From: HKCCE3408 sp039183205
GTDB taxonomy: Bacteria > Pseudomonadota > Alphaproteobacteria > Rhodobacterales > Rhodobacteraceae
DNA length: 64,000 nt
Reading direction: 5' to 3'
NCBI GenBank assembly: GCA_039183205.1
Contig: JBCDBR010000018.1
Coordinates: 1-64,000, forward strand
Below the pieces are notes generated by a model. That model was not told where the DNA came from. It worked only from the letters and a program-made list of their open reading frames with translations, and ran no database searches. A program made the translations under genes and the position numbers. Of the stretch, positions 32,952 to 42,054 are shown one piece after another. How positions within the stretch are numbered: the first letter of the stretch is position 1; the number at the start of each line of letters is the position of its first letter.

Positions 32952-33435
32952 GGTTCGCATTGCCCATGCGCCTCGCTTTATCCAAGTCAAAGCACCTCCC
33001 CTTTGCGGCATTCAATTCTCCGCCCAATCCGCAAACGGAGGATCGTTAAGACCCATGAGCTTGCAGAGGAGCTTCAAGGCCATGAGGCGCAGATCCAGCG
33101 CCTTAAGATGACAAATGGGGGTGACCGGCTTTTCGTAGGGTATCACGATATCAACCGCGCGGTCCCACCGGCCGTGATTAATCTGGCGCCGACGGGTCCA
33201 TTTCACGGAGAGGACCTTTGCTGGGAACGGGTGCATTTCAAAGACCGCGTCGCGGCTCGGCTAAATGCTGCCGGGGTTACCTGGTAATCTCTTGCAAAAC
33301 GCCGGCGATCAGCCTAGATCAGCCGTGCTATTCTATCTCTTTCGACCCTGTCTACCCCATTGGCTGCCAGTCTCGATCGCGACTGACGGGCCGGGCCGCT
33401 GCATAACGTGAGCGGCACTTACGAGGAGACATCAC
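32952..33435. other. Gene-poor region between unknown membrane gene and cold-shock gene
   Basis: I see no supported gene here. Short open frames exist on both strands (33003-33287 plus, 33012-33236 minus), but they overlap each other, lack good ribosome sites and resemble nothing I know. The region may hold decayed remains of foreign DNA. The last 100 bases should contain the promoter and untranslated leader of the cold-shock gene. Confidence 0.5.
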
Positions 33436-33642
33436 ATGGCCAAAGGCACTGTGAAATGGTTCAACGCCACAAAAGGCTTCGGCTTTATTCAGCCCGATGA
33501 GGGCGGCAAGGATGTGTTTGTGCACATCTCCGCCGTTGAGAGGGCCGGACTGACTGGCTTAGCCGACGACCAGAAGATTGAATACGAGCTTGAAGCCGGA
33601 CGCGACGGCCGCCAGAGCGCGACAAATCTTTCGCTAATCTAA
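33436..33642 (+). CDS. Cold-shock domain protein (CspA family)
   Basis: A 68-residue single cold-shock domain. GTVKWFNATKGFGFIQPD holds RNP1 (KGFGFI) and DVFVHIS is RNP2; both bind single-stranded RNA or DNA. Such proteins act as RNA chaperones or growth-phase regulators. The ribosome site GAGGAG lies 8 bases ahead of ATG. A GCGCGGA/TCCGCGC stem follows at 33652-33675 but has no T run, so termination there is uncertain. Confidence 0.95.
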   Translation: MAKGTVKWFNATKGFGFIQPDEGGKDVFVHISAVERAGLTGLADDQKIEYELEAGRDGRQSATNLSLI

Positions 33643-33751
33643 GCTCAGCGCGCGGAGCTTTTGGGTTCCGCGCACTCTTGCCCATCCAGGGTCGATTGAA
33701 CCCTTTGGCTGCGCCATCCGACGCACTCTTATCCAAAAGAGGCATTCGGAC

Positions 33752-33841
33752 ATGGCAAAGACACGCAAATCACCCGCACCAATTCCTGGGACCGGCCGAA
33801 AACCCACGGAATACCAGTTCACCGATTGGGCTTCGATCTAG
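33752..33841 (+). CDS. Candidate small protein, 29 residues
   Basis: ATG 33752 to TAG 33839-33841 encodes MAKTRKSPAPIPGTGRKPTEYQFTDWASI in two pieces as written here: a basic N-terminal half (MAKTRKSPAPIPGTGRK) and an aromatic end (PTEYQFTDWASI). An AGAGG lies about 9 bases before the ATG. Its stop sits inside the CTAG that also ends the convergent lipoprotein gene, the same 4-base tail-to-tail overlap seen at four other convergent pairs in this window, which supports it being translated. It is too short for normal gene calling and I know no family. Confidence 0.45.
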   Translation: MAKTRKSPAPIPGTGRKPTEYQFTDWASI

Positions 33842-34191
33842 GTGCCTTGGCGCTCAAACCGCACATCTGTTGCGACGTCAGCCTCGGACCAAATGCCCGA
33901 GAAACTGTTTGCTCCGACGGCCGTTACATCCATGACTGCCGTGCCCGCGCGCAAGATTGCGCCGTCAATTGCGACATTCTGGGTCGAAAATTCAACCGTG
34001 CCATTGCAATCGGCATCCAAGCTGTAGGTGATGCGGTCGCGCCGACCGAATTCGAGCCTTGCACAGGCGGTGCCGATGACACCGGCATATGTACCTCCGG
34101 AAATTGATAAAAGCGGGGCGGTTTGCGGATCCCGCGCGCCACACGCGCCCAATGCCCCGATCACACCGATCATCAATGCCCGGCGAAACAT
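33838..34191 (-). CDS. Small lipoprotein, function unknown
   Basis: A 117-residue protein with a lipoprotein signal (MFRRALMIGVIGALGAC, lipobox LGAC, lipidated Cys17). The mature part is predicted beta-rich: a strand series including GGTYAGVIGTACARLEF, ITYSLDADCNGTVEF and AVGANSFSGIWSEADVATDVRFE, which looks like a small barrel or sandwich. AGGAG ahead of ATG 34191 fixes the start, eight codons inside the open frame. Anchored to a membrane facing the periplasm. Family not recognised. Confidence 0.75.
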   Translation of the reverse strand: MFRRALMIGVIGALGACGARDPQTAPLLSISGGTYAGVIGTACARLEFGRRDRITYSLDADCNGTVEFSTQNVAIDGAILRAGTAVMDVTAVGANSFSGIWSEADVATDVRFERQGT

Positions 34192-34459
34192 GCCCGAACT
34201 CCTATTGTCACACATCGTTCTTGCGGCTGGGTCTGGTCCCTTGTCAACAGGCGGGCGTCACCCGTTTAGGTCAAAACTGCCGCTGCGCGTACCGTGGTGC
34301 CGCGCGCACAGAGACCATTGCGATGTCTCGGTTGATACGATGCCGTGCAATGCGCTGCGGCGTCTAGATAGATTGGCCCGCCATCCAGTAAACCAGGGCT
34401 TGGCGCCACTGAAACGGACGCCTATTCTGCGCCAAGCACATTCGATGCGGAGGGAATGC

Positions 34460-34996
34460 ATGCCCAGATCTTTGCAGACACTCGCGGCCGCGGCGCTTTT
34501 GGCCACGCTTGTCGTGCCGGCCCATGCCCAAAGCGCCGAGGAGACGGAGTTTGCGACAGCGCTTTTGACAAACCTTAATCCGCTGTCGATTGAGTTTAAC
34601 CGTGAGGTCTGCGGCTTCATTGTTCGCCGCCCCGATGGAGGGCTCGATTCAACGAAAATGAGCTGGGGCACAGAGGCCTCATGCGCCTCGTCGCCGATCC
34701 CGCCGGAGCTGGAGCCGATATCATCGTGGCACACGCATGCCGCGTGGGGGCGCGGCTATGACGGTGAGGTCCCGTCCACAATCGACGTCGAGGGTGACAT
34801 GCGTTTTGGCGTAAATGGTTGGGTTGCAACGCCAGGAGGGCGACTTTGGTTCATTGACGGCACCACTGGAACGATGCGCCAAGTGTGTGGGCGCGACTGC
34901 CTTCCCTCTGACCCGAATTTTTTCCCCGAAGAACACGGGCCTGTGGAAAAGGAATACACGCTCGACGAATTGCGCCGGCGCTTTGGGCAATTCTAG
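34460..34996 (+). CDS. Exported DUF4329/JAMM-like protein
   Basis: A 178-residue protein with a Sec signal (MPRSLQTLAAAALLATLVVPAHAQ). The mature part carries SSWHTHAAWGRGYDGEVPSTIDVEGD (residues 88-113) with Glu49 upstream: E, H-x-H (91, 93) and S-x-x-D (106-109) match the metal ligands of the JAMM/Mov34 zinc isopeptidase fold, with a longer spacer than usual. DUF4329 proteins show this pattern and are found in polymorphic toxins and secreted enzymes. Four Cys suggest disulfides. Enzyme activity is inference. GGAGG ahead of ATG fixes the start; the open frame reaches back to 34028 as a shadow. Confidence 0.78.
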   Translation: MPRSLQTLAAAALLATLVVPAHAQSAEETEFATALLTNLNPLSIEFNREVCGFIVRRPDGGLDSTKMSWGTEASCASSPIPPELEPISSWHTHAAWGRGYDGEVPSTIDVEGDMRFGVNGWVATPGGRLWFIDGTTGTMRQVCGRDCLPSDPNFFPEEHGPVEKEYTLDELRRRFGQF

Positions 34997-35016
34997 GCAG
35001 CGTTTCACGCGGACGC

Positions 35017-36087
35017 TTAGTTCAACTCTTCGGCGATAAACCGTTCGATGGCCTCTAATCGCGCGTCGTTGGCCGGATGGGTCAGCAAAAACTCCGGCGT
35101 TCCGCGCGACCCATCTGGAAGCTGCCTGAACAAATCCGCTAGTGCGGATGGATCGAACCCGGCGGCGTGGCTCAGACGAAGCCCGAATTCGTCAGCCTCC
35201 CGTTCATGCTGACGCGAATACGACAAGGACAAAAGCGCATTGCCCTCTAACAGCACATCCTCCATCAGCGGGCCTGTTTCCCCAGCCAGCATCGTGATCA
35301 GGAAATAGAGTCCTAAGGCGCGATAGAATTGCTGCAATCCATGTTCATCGACGACGTGCCCTATCTCGTGTCCGATCACGGTCGCGATCATGTCGTCGTC
35401 GGGAAACATCTCGATGAACTGGTCGGTAAAGACAATGGTCCCGCCCGGCAGCGCAAAGGCATTGGGTCCAATTCGCTCACTGGCTCTAAAGTGCAATTCA
35501 AATCCGTGTCGGTCGATGTCGTCCGGCGGAAGGGCACCAAGCATCTGCTCAAAGATCGCGCGCACCTCTTCTTGGCGCGCATCGGGCAGGGTGGACGGAT
35601 CGGTTAGCGCAACATCCAAGGTCTGCAATGTGCCGCGGTCTATCTGTTCGATAACAGGCTGAGGGGTCAGCGCGATCGCGGCCGCGACCAAATACCCTAA
35701 GGCAAAGCGGTAAACGACGAAAATTCCAACAAACGCGGCAAGTGTGATGGCGATCAAACGAGGATGGAATTGTTCCAGCCCGTGTAGGATTGACCATCGG
35801 TCGCGACCAAAGATCGCCTCAACACCAACGTGATCCTCAGTTTCGAATAACCGCCCGTCCGGGAACGTCATGCGCCGCGCTGCCGACCCAAGCGGAGGGT
35901 CGACAATGAGTTCCTGGCGGGGCGTCGATCCTAGGCGATTCCCATTTTCATCAATAAGATCAACGATGCCGTCCTGATCTTGCGTCTGAGATGTCGGGCG
36001 GAGCACAAGACGCGCGCGCTGCCGATGCGATGATCCTGGAGGATAAGTCGTGCCAACAAGTTGCAGGTCTTCAAGCTTGTTTGGCAT
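35017..36087 (-). CDS. M48-family membrane zinc metallopeptidase
   Basis: A 356-residue protein. Residues 1-105 are soluble, then a membrane segment (LIAITLAAFVGIFVVYRFALGYLVAAAIA, about 110-138), then an M48 peptidase domain with HEIGHVVDEH (H-E-x-x-H zinc site) and the third ligand Glu in HEREADEFGLRL. These proteases act in membrane or periplasm quality control (HtpX/YcaL/BepA relatives). The frame begins at TTG 36099, but ATG 36087 has GGGATGG ahead. It starts 12 bases after the YjgN-like gene; this pair is commonly found together. Confidence 0.9.
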   Translation of the reverse strand: MPNKLEDLQLVGTTYPPGSSHRQRARLVLRPTSQTQDQDGIVDLIDENGNRLGSTPRQELIVDPPLGSAARRMTFPDGRLFETEDHVGVEAIFGRDRWSILHGLEQFHPRLIAITLAAFVGIFVVYRFALGYLVAAAIALTPQPVIEQIDRGTLQTLDVALTDPSTLPDARQEEVRAIFEQMLGALPPDDIDRHGFELHFRASERIGPNAFALPGGTIVFTDQFIEMFPDDDMIATVIGHEIGHVVDEHGLQQFYRALGLYFLITMLAGETGPLMEDVLLEGNALLSLSYSRQHEREADEFGLRLSHAAGFDPSALADLFRQLPDGSRGTPEFLLTHPANDARLEAIERFIAEELN

Positions 36088-36099
36088 GTGCCATCCCAA

Positions 36100-37257
36100 C
36101 TAGATCGGCAAGCCGACATCGACAGCCTCGAAGTCGGAAAACGCGTCACCGACGGCATTGCCTGCGGCGACCTGTTCGCCAATGAAATCGTCGAGTGAAC
36201 CACCGGGTGTTACATGCGTGTGAGCGGTCAGATACCTCATCATGCGGATCTGCGTCCACGGCAGCAAGAGGCCAAAGGAACAAACGGTGATCGCGAAGTT
36301 ACTGACGCCAATCCAAAAGAAACGGGCCGGGTGAATGTCGGATCGAAAGCTGTGTCCGCCGTCCATAGTTGTTCGGCTATAGACTGCGTTTCGCACGATG
36401 GTTTGGTAGATAAAACCTGCCGGGATGAACGCGGCGAAAACTAAGAAGTAGAACAAACCTATCACACCAAGATCGCCCGGTTCGGAATCTCCGTTTTCCA
36501 AACCCGCGATGGCTTGTTCGAATGCGGCAAAGCTGAAGCCCGTCACCGACACGCCAATGCCGCCGACCGCCAAAATCCAAGCCAAGGCGACGAATTGACC
36601 GACGAGAAAGGGACCGAGCGATATGCGCAGCGAGAAACCGGCACTGCCCAGCAAATGGTTGTTGATCGAGAAGAGCTTTAGCAACCTGTCATACACTGCA
36701 AATGCCAAGGGCAGCACCAAGCCCGCGGCAATTAACACGGCAACCCCGCCGCCAAGGTTGCCGTTGGCCATGATCCTAATGGCGGCAAAAGCCAGTCCAA
36801 ATATGAGGGCATAAGCCAAGATCGGTGCAAGGATAAAGACCACAGCAGCCTTGCCCACCGTACCTTCGAAATCGAACCGCACGTTAGAAAAGCTCGTCAT
36901 GCGCGCGTTGAATTTCATAGCCCGCACGACAAGCCAAGGGATCACGACAAGCAAAGCGATGGCCAACGCACCGCCTACGATCGGGGAAAGGCTTATCGCC
37001 AGAGAAAAGACGATGTACCCAGCAATGAATATGAGCCGCCCAATCAAGATCTGCTTACCGGTGGCATGGTAGTTGAAGTTTCGCCCATCCATGTAGGTGT
37101 TATTGTAAAAGTACTTAAGCCGACGCACTTTAGCCCAGGCCGAATAGATGCCCACGGTAATGATGCTGAGCAGAAGGTTGACGATCCAAATACCAAACCA
37201 CTCGCGGGCGGTCCCGCGGAATTCAAACGTTTGTTCGGGACGAGATTGATTTGACAT
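36100..37257 (-). CDS. YjgN-type (DUF898) membrane protein
   Basis: A 385-residue membrane protein with about 8-9 predicted spans. The N-terminal pattern FEFRGTAREWFGIWIVNLLLSIITVGIYSAWAKVRRLKYFYNNTYMDG and the repeat further on (FYLVFAAF..Y..RNAVYSRTTMDG) are the DUF898/YjgN signature, in which two related halves each end with a N-x-T-x-x-x-G segment. Function unknown; inner membrane. It is translated just ahead of the M48 protease and may be its partner or substrate. Confidence 0.9.
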   Translation of the reverse strand: MSNQSRPEQTFEFRGTAREWFGIWIVNLLLSIITVGIYSAWAKVRRLKYFYNNTYMDGRNFNYHATGKQILIGRLIFIAGYIVFSLAISLSPIVGGALAIALLVVIPWLVVRAMKFNARMTSFSNVRFDFEGTVGKAAVVFILAPILAYALIFGLAFAAIRIMANGNLGGGVAVLIAAGLVLPLAFAVYDRLLKLFSINNHLLGSAGFSLRISLGPFLVGQFVALAWILAVGGIGVSVTGFSFAAFEQAIAGLENGDSEPGDLGVIGLFYFLVFAAFIPAGFIYQTIVRNAVYSRTTMDGGHSFRSDIHPARFFWIGVSNFAITVCSFGLLLPWTQIRMMRYLTAHTHVTPGGSLDDFIGEQVAAGNAVGDAFSDFEAVDVGLPI

Positions 37258-37440
37258 GCCTTAAATTCCAATTTGCGTTCAACTTTTAACGCGCCGCTCA
37301 ACGAGCAGCCGCCCAGGCGCCGACCAGTCCAAGCCACGAGTTTCGCGGGGCAAATTGTTGACAATTGGGCACCAATTTGGCGAACGCCCGTGTCTTGGCC
37401 ACAATATCCGGCCAAAGCTATGCATGCGAAGTTTGTCTCT

Positions 37441-40278
37441 CTATTCGGCCGCTTCCTGATAATTTTCCAAAGGTGGACAGGTGCACACGAGGTGGCGGTC
37501 CCCATAGACGTTGTCGATCCGGTTTACCGGCGGCCAGTATTTGTCGACCCGGAAGGCTCCGGGCGGGAAACACGCCTGATCGCGGCTATATGGCCGGTCC
37601 CAGTCTCGGGTCAGATCTTCCATCGTGTGGGGGGCGTTTTTCAGAGGATTGTTGGTTGCGTCAATGCGTCCGGTCGCGACATCCTCGATTTCCGCACGGA
37701 TCGCTAACATCGCATCGCAGAACCGGTCTAACTCGGCCTTGGTCTCGGACTCGGTGGGTTCAATCATGAGCGTTCCGGCAACGGGCCAGCTCATCGTGGG
37801 CGCATGAAATCCGCAATCCATCAACCGCTTGGCAATATCGTCGACAGTTATGCCATGTTCGGTAAAGGGACGCGTATCCAGAATGCATTCATGTGCGACG
37901 CGATCATGGCCACCACGGTAAAGCACATCATAGTCGCCCGAAAGCCGCGTTGCGAGATAGTTGGCCGCCAGGATCGCAACCTTGGTTGCCTGCGTGAGAC
38001 CCGCACCGCCCATCATGCGGATATAGGCGTAGGAGATCGGAAGGATCGACGCTGACCCATAAGGCGCGGCGGCAACGGGACCCTCTCTGCCGCCGGTTTC
38101 TGGATGGCCGGGCAGGAACGGGGCCAGATGGGCCCTAACGCCAATGGGTCCCATTCCGGGCCCACCGCCGCCATGTGGGATGCAAAACGTCTTGTGCAGG
38201 TTCAAATGGCTAACGTCGGCGCCAATCCCGCCAGGCTTTGACAAACCGACCATGGCGTTCAAATTGGCCCCGTCGAGATACACCTGACCGCCGAATTCAT
38301 GGGTGATGTCGCAGATTTCCCGAACCGTGGTTTCAAACACACCGTGGGTTGATGGGTAGGTGATCATGCAGGCCGCCAATCGCGCGCCGGCAGCTTCCGC
38401 CTTGCTGCGAAAATCCGCGATATCGATATCGCCGTTCTCCGCAACCTTGACGACAACCACATCCATACCCGCCATTTGGGCAGAGGCCGGATTGGTCCCA
38501 TGCGCAGAGACGGGGATGAGGCAGATCGTTCGGTCATGATCTCCGCGCGCTTTGTGATAGGCCGCGATGGTCAAGAGCCCCGCATATTCGCCTTGTGCCC
38601 CGGAATTCGGCTGCATCGATAGGGCGTCATATCCAGTGATTTCGCATAATTTGGCGGACAAATCTTCAAGCATGTCCGCATAACCCTCAGCCTGGTCTGC
38701 CGGAGCAAAGGGGTGCAGCCGACCGAAACCTGGCCACGTAATGGGCATCATTTCCGCAGCAGCATTAAGCTTCATCGTGCAGGAGCCAAGCGGGATCATC
38801 GCTCGATCAAGCGCCAGATCACGATCGCTCAGCCGGCGCATATACCGCATCATCTCGGATTCGGCGCGGTTCATATGGAATATCGGATGGGTCAGATAGC
38901 CCGACCGGCGCAGCAAGTCCTCAGGGATCGCGGGGAGGCTTTGTGGTCCGACAAGCAAGATACCAAAGGCCCGCGCTACGGCACTGAGGTGCTCCTCGGT
39001 CGTGGTTTCGTCGATACTGATGCCAATGCGATCTTGTCCGACGTCCCGCAGATTGATCCCGCGGGCAACCGCCGCCGCCATGATCCGCGATTGCTTGGCG
39101 CCAACGGCAACGGTGATGGTATCGAAAAAGCTTTCGGCCTCAGGAGCATATCCACCGGCCTCTAAAGACGCCGCCAGTCGGACAGCGTTCATGTGCACCC
39201 GTTCGGCGATCGCCCGTAGCCCCTTTGGCCCATGGAATACAGCATAAAAGCTCGCCATGACAGCTAACAGGGCCTGCGCGGTGCACACATTCGAGGTGGC
39301 TTTCTCTCGTCGAATATGCTGCTCGCGGGTCTGTAAGCTTAAGCGGTAGGCGGGATGTCCATGGCTGTCGACCGAAACGCCCACAAGACGGCCGGGCAGG
39401 GCACGCTTATAGGCCTCTTTGGTTGCCAAAAATGCGGCATGCGGACCGCCATAGCCGAGCGGCACACCAAACCGCTGCGCCGAGCCCACAGCGATATCCG
39501 CACCCATCGCACCGGGTTCTTTGACGAGCGTCAGGGCCAAAAGATCGGTTGCCACGATGGCGATCGCCTTTTGCGCACGCAGTGCCGAGATCGCATCCGT
39601 TGGGTCCGTCAACCCGCCAAAGGTTCCGGGATATTGGAAGATCCCGCCAAACACCGTCGACGCGTCCAGGTTTTCCGGTGCCCCAACGATTACATGGATA
39701 TCCAACGGCGCCGCCCGCGTTTCAATGACCGCAATCGTTTGCGGGTGGCAATTTTCGTCAACAAAAAAACCACGCGCCTTTGACTTCGCGACGCGCTCTG
39801 CCATGACCATTGCCTCCGCGGCGGCGGTCGCCTCATCCAGTAGCGAGGCATTGGCAATTTCCATGCCGGTTAGATCGGCGACCATTGTCTGGAAATTCAA
39901 TAGCGCCTCAAGCCGACCTTGGCTGATCTCGGGCTGATACGGCGTATAGGCCGTATACCAAGCGGGGTTTTCCAGCACGTTCCGTTGGATCGCAGGCGGG
40001 GTATGCGTATCGTAGTAGCCTTGCCCAATCATCGAAACCATCGGCTTATTCTTGGCCGCAATATCGGCCATATGCGCCAGCAGCTCGGCCTCGGACATCG
40101 GCGACCACTCTAGCGCTTCGGGCTGTCGGATGTCGCCCGGAACAGTCTCGTCGATCAACGCATCCAGGCTGGGGGCCCCGACCACTGCCAGCATTTCATC
40201 CATTTCAGACGGCGATGGACCAATATGGCGCCGATTGGCGAAGTCCGTCGGATCGTAGTCAGTGGTCGTCCAAGGCAT
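37441..40278 (-). CDS. gcvP: Glycine dehydrogenase (decarboxylating), P-protein
   Basis: A 945-residue PLP enzyme, full length for the single-chain P-protein. The PLP lysine is in DVSHLNLHKTFCIPHGGGGPG (about residue 700). The N-terminal half contains the structural repeat NASLLDEATAAAEAM. It decarboxylates glycine and passes the aminomethyl group to the lipoyl arm of GcvH. It lies 63 bases downstream of gcvH in the gcvT-gcvH-gcvP operon; the lipoamide dehydrogenase gene is elsewhere. Confidence 0.97.
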   Translation of the reverse strand: MPWTTTDYDPTDFANRRHIGPSPSEMDEMLAVVGAPSLDALIDETVPGDIRQPEALEWSPMSEAELLAHMADIAAKNKPMVSMIGQGYYDTHTPPAIQRNVLENPAWYTAYTPYQPEISQGRLEALLNFQTMVADLTGMEIANASLLDEATAAAEAMVMAERVAKSKARGFFVDENCHPQTIAVIETRAAPLDIHVIVGAPENLDASTVFGGIFQYPGTFGGLTDPTDAISALRAQKAIAIVATDLLALTLVKEPGAMGADIAVGSAQRFGVPLGYGGPHAAFLATKEAYKRALPGRLVGVSVDSHGHPAYRLSLQTREQHIRREKATSNVCTAQALLAVMASFYAVFHGPKGLRAIAERVHMNAVRLAASLEAGGYAPEAESFFDTITVAVGAKQSRIMAAAVARGINLRDVGQDRIGISIDETTTEEHLSAVARAFGILLVGPQSLPAIPEDLLRRSGYLTHPIFHMNRAESEMMRYMRRLSDRDLALDRAMIPLGSCTMKLNAAAEMMPITWPGFGRLHPFAPADQAEGYADMLEDLSAKLCEITGYDALSMQPNSGAQGEYAGLLTIAAYHKARGDHDRTICLIPVSAHGTNPASAQMAGMDVVVVKVAENGDIDIADFRSKAEAAGARLAACMITYPSTHGVFETTVREICDITHEFGGQVYLDGANLNAMVGLSKPGGIGADVSHLNLHKTFCIPHGGGGPGMGPIGVRAHLAPFLPGHPETGGREGPVAAAPYGSASILPISYAYIRMMGGAGLTQATKVAILAANYLATRLSGDYDVLYRGGHDRVAHECILDTRPFTEHGITVDDIAKRLMDCGFHAPTMSWPVAGTLMIEPTESETKAELDRFCDAMLAIRAEIEDVATGRIDATNNPLKNAPHTMEDLTRDWDRPYSRDQACFPPGAFRVDKYWPPVNRIDNVYGDRHLVCTCPPLENYQEAAE

Positions 40279-40341
40279 GGCATACTCCGGTGGCTTGGGA
40301 TTGTTCGATAGGCGGCGGTCTTGGTCGCCCGACGTAGCTCG

Positions 40342-40704
40342 CTAGTCGGCAATGAAATCCTTGTATTCGGCTTCGTCCATGTATTCATCGATCGCAGCCA
40401 GGTCCTGAACCCGCATCTTGAAGAACCACCCGTTGCCAAGCGGGTCTTCGTTGACGAGCCCAGGATTGTCGGCCAATGCTGCGTTTACTTCCACAATCTC
40501 GCCGTCAAGGGGTGCCAGGATATCCGACGCGGCCTTTACGCTTTCAATGACGACAACTTCGTCGTCCTTGGCAGCCTCGGTGCCTTCCTCTGGCAGTTCC
40601 ACGAAAACCACATCTCCCAGCTCGCTGGCCGCGTGCTCGGAAATCCCGACCACGACGAGATCGTCTTCGATGCGCAACCATTCATGCTCTTCGGTGAATT
40701 TCAT
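40342..40704 (-). CDS. gcvH: Glycine cleavage system H-protein
   Basis: A 120-residue lipoyl carrier protein with the lipoylated Lys57 in VVIESVKAASD. It shuttles the aminomethyl intermediate between the P-, T- and L-proteins. The family start pattern FTEEHEWLRIE is at residues 3-13. It starts 20 bases after the gcvT stop with AGGAGA ahead of ATG, clearly co-transcribed. Confidence 0.97.
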   Translation of the reverse strand: MKFTEEHEWLRIEDDLVVVGISEHAASELGDVVFVELPEEGTEAAKDDEVVVIESVKAASDILAPLDGEIVEVNAALADNPGLVNEDPLGNGWFFKMRVQDLAAIDEYMDEAEYKDFIAD

Positions 40705-40724
40705 CGCTGTCTCCTCTGATCGCT

Positions 40725-41828
40725 TTAGCGTTTGTAGCCTCGGGCTACGAATGGTGTTGCGGTTTGTTGGATCGGCAGGCGCTTGCCGCGCACCTCCCCC
40801 CAGATCATGGCATCTTTGGGATGGCTTGCGTCGACTAATCCTAGCGCGATCGGTCCCGCGACGCTTGGCCCAAATCCGCCCGATGTGATCTGGCCGATCT
40901 CCGTTCCTCCATCGGCGGCATCAAACAAGACCACACCGGCGCGCATCGGCGCCCGGCCTTCCGGCCGTAGACCGACACGGCGGCGGGGCGCACCGTAGAG
41001 CATCTGTTCAAAGATCGCGTCAGCGCCGGAAAATCCGCCTTCTCTGGCGCCGCCGGGCCTGCGCACCTTTGGGATCGCCCAGGTTAGACCCGCTTCGATT
41101 GGCGAAATGTCCGGCGACAAGTCCTGACCATAGAGCGGCAAGCCGGCTTCGAGGCGCAACGAATCCCGGGCGCCAAGGCCAATGGGTGCAACCCTTGGGT
41201 CGGTTAGAAGCACTTGGGCAAATGCGGGCGCTACAGAAACGGGGACAGAGATTTCAAACCCGTCCTCACCGGTATAGCCGGACCGTGAAATCCACAGTGC
41301 GGCGTCCTGCCATTTCATCTCTGCGGCATCCATGAAACGCATGTTGCCAACGGCGGGCAGCAAAACCGATAGTGCGTCGACCGCCGCTGGTCCCTGCAGC
41401 GCCAACAGCGCCCGGTCCGTAACCTCAGAGACACCTTCGATATGCGCCCTGAGATGCAACATGTCTGCGGCCGCCGTGGCCGCGTTCACGACCAGGAAGA
41501 GGTCATTTTCGCGCCGCGCAATCATCAAATCATCCAAGCAGCCGCCGTCCTGGTCGAGAAAAAGGCCATAGCGCTGGCGCCCGGTCGAAAGACCCACGAC
41601 ATCGGTCGGTACCAAGGTTTCAAGGGCCATGGCGGCATCCGTCGGCAGCAGGATTTGGCCCATATGGCTGACATCGAACAGGCCAGCCTTTTGGCGGCAC
41701 CATAGGTGCTCGGCCATAACGCCTCGGTCGTATTGAACGGGCATCGACCAGCCCGCGAACGGCACCATGCGTGCACCAAGCGAACGGTGCAAAGCATCAA
41801 GCGGCAGTGCATGTAGTCGGTCAGTCAT
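40725..41828 (-). CDS. gcvT: Aminomethyltransferase, glycine cleavage T-protein
   Basis: A 367-residue folate-dependent enzyme that releases ammonia and transfers the methylene group to tetrahydrofolate. Visible family features are MVPFAGWSMPVQY, LFDVSHMGQI, SRSGYTGEDGFEI and GLGARDSLRLEAGLPLYGQDL. ATG 41828 with GGAGG ahead is chosen; the open frame to 41891 includes the end of the riboswitch leader. First gene of the operon, controlled by the tandem glycine riboswitch. Confidence 0.95.
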   Translation of the reverse strand: MTDRLHALPLDALHRSLGARMVPFAGWSMPVQYDRGVMAEHLWCRQKAGLFDVSHMGQILLPTDAAMALETLVPTDVVGLSTGRQRYGLFLDQDGGCLDDLMIARRENDLFLVVNAATAAADMLHLRAHIEGVSEVTDRALLALQGPAAVDALSVLLPAVGNMRFMDAAEMKWQDAALWISRSGYTGEDGFEISVPVSVAPAFAQVLLTDPRVAPIGLGARDSLRLEAGLPLYGQDLSPDISPIEAGLTWAIPKVRRPGGAREGGFSGADAIFEQMLYGAPRRRVGLRPEGRAPMRAGVVLFDAADGGTEIGQITSGGFGPSVAGPIALGLVDASHPKDAMIWGEVRGKRLPIQQTATPFVARGYKR

Positions 41829-41862
41829 TAGCATCCTCCGCTTTGCGCCAGCAAAAGCAAAT

Positions 41863-41879
41863 GGCCGCAAAACGCGGCC
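41863..41879 (-). terminator. Hairpin of riboswitch expression platform
   Basis: GGCCGC paired with GCGGCC around loop GTTTT, between the second glycine aptamer and the gcvT ribosome site. There is only a short, mixed T stretch after it, so it may act on the ribosome site rather than as a simple terminator. Confidence 0.5.
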
Positions 41880-41885
41880 GGGATG

Positions 41886-42045
41886 CCCCATCTGTCCTTT
41901 TGCCTGAGATCGCTATCCCTTCGGCGGAGGCACGTGGCCTCTCTCTCCAGATCGTTGGTCCCATGCGCGGTCCGCTTGCCTGAGAGTTTACCGGGGCGGT
42001 TTCCCCTTCGGCCCTGGCGCGTCGCCAGTGTCTCCCGTGCATGAG
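41886..42045 (-). ncRNA. Tandem glycine riboswitch upstream of gcvT
   Basis: Read on the minus strand, two aptamers follow one another. The first (about 42040-41965) has the conserved GGGAGAC, GCCGAAGGGG and CTCTCAGGCAAGCGGACCG. The second (about 41952-41886) has GGAGAGAG, GCCGAAGGGAT and CTCAGGCAAAAGGAC. These are the hallmark segments of the gcvT-type glycine riboswitch, including the CUCAGGCAAA core. Binding glycine usually raises gcv expression. The tandem arrangement gives dimer docking between aptamers. Confidence 0.93.
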
Positions 42046-42054
42046 TTCGATGCG

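Noticed and set aside
33003..33287. Two overlapping short frames (plus 94 residues, minus 74 residues) as genes
   Set aside because: They lie on opposite strands over the same bases, use weak starts and match no family I know.
33652..33675. Stem after the cold-shock gene as a Rho-independent terminator
   Set aside because: Seven-base stem with a long loop and no T run after it.
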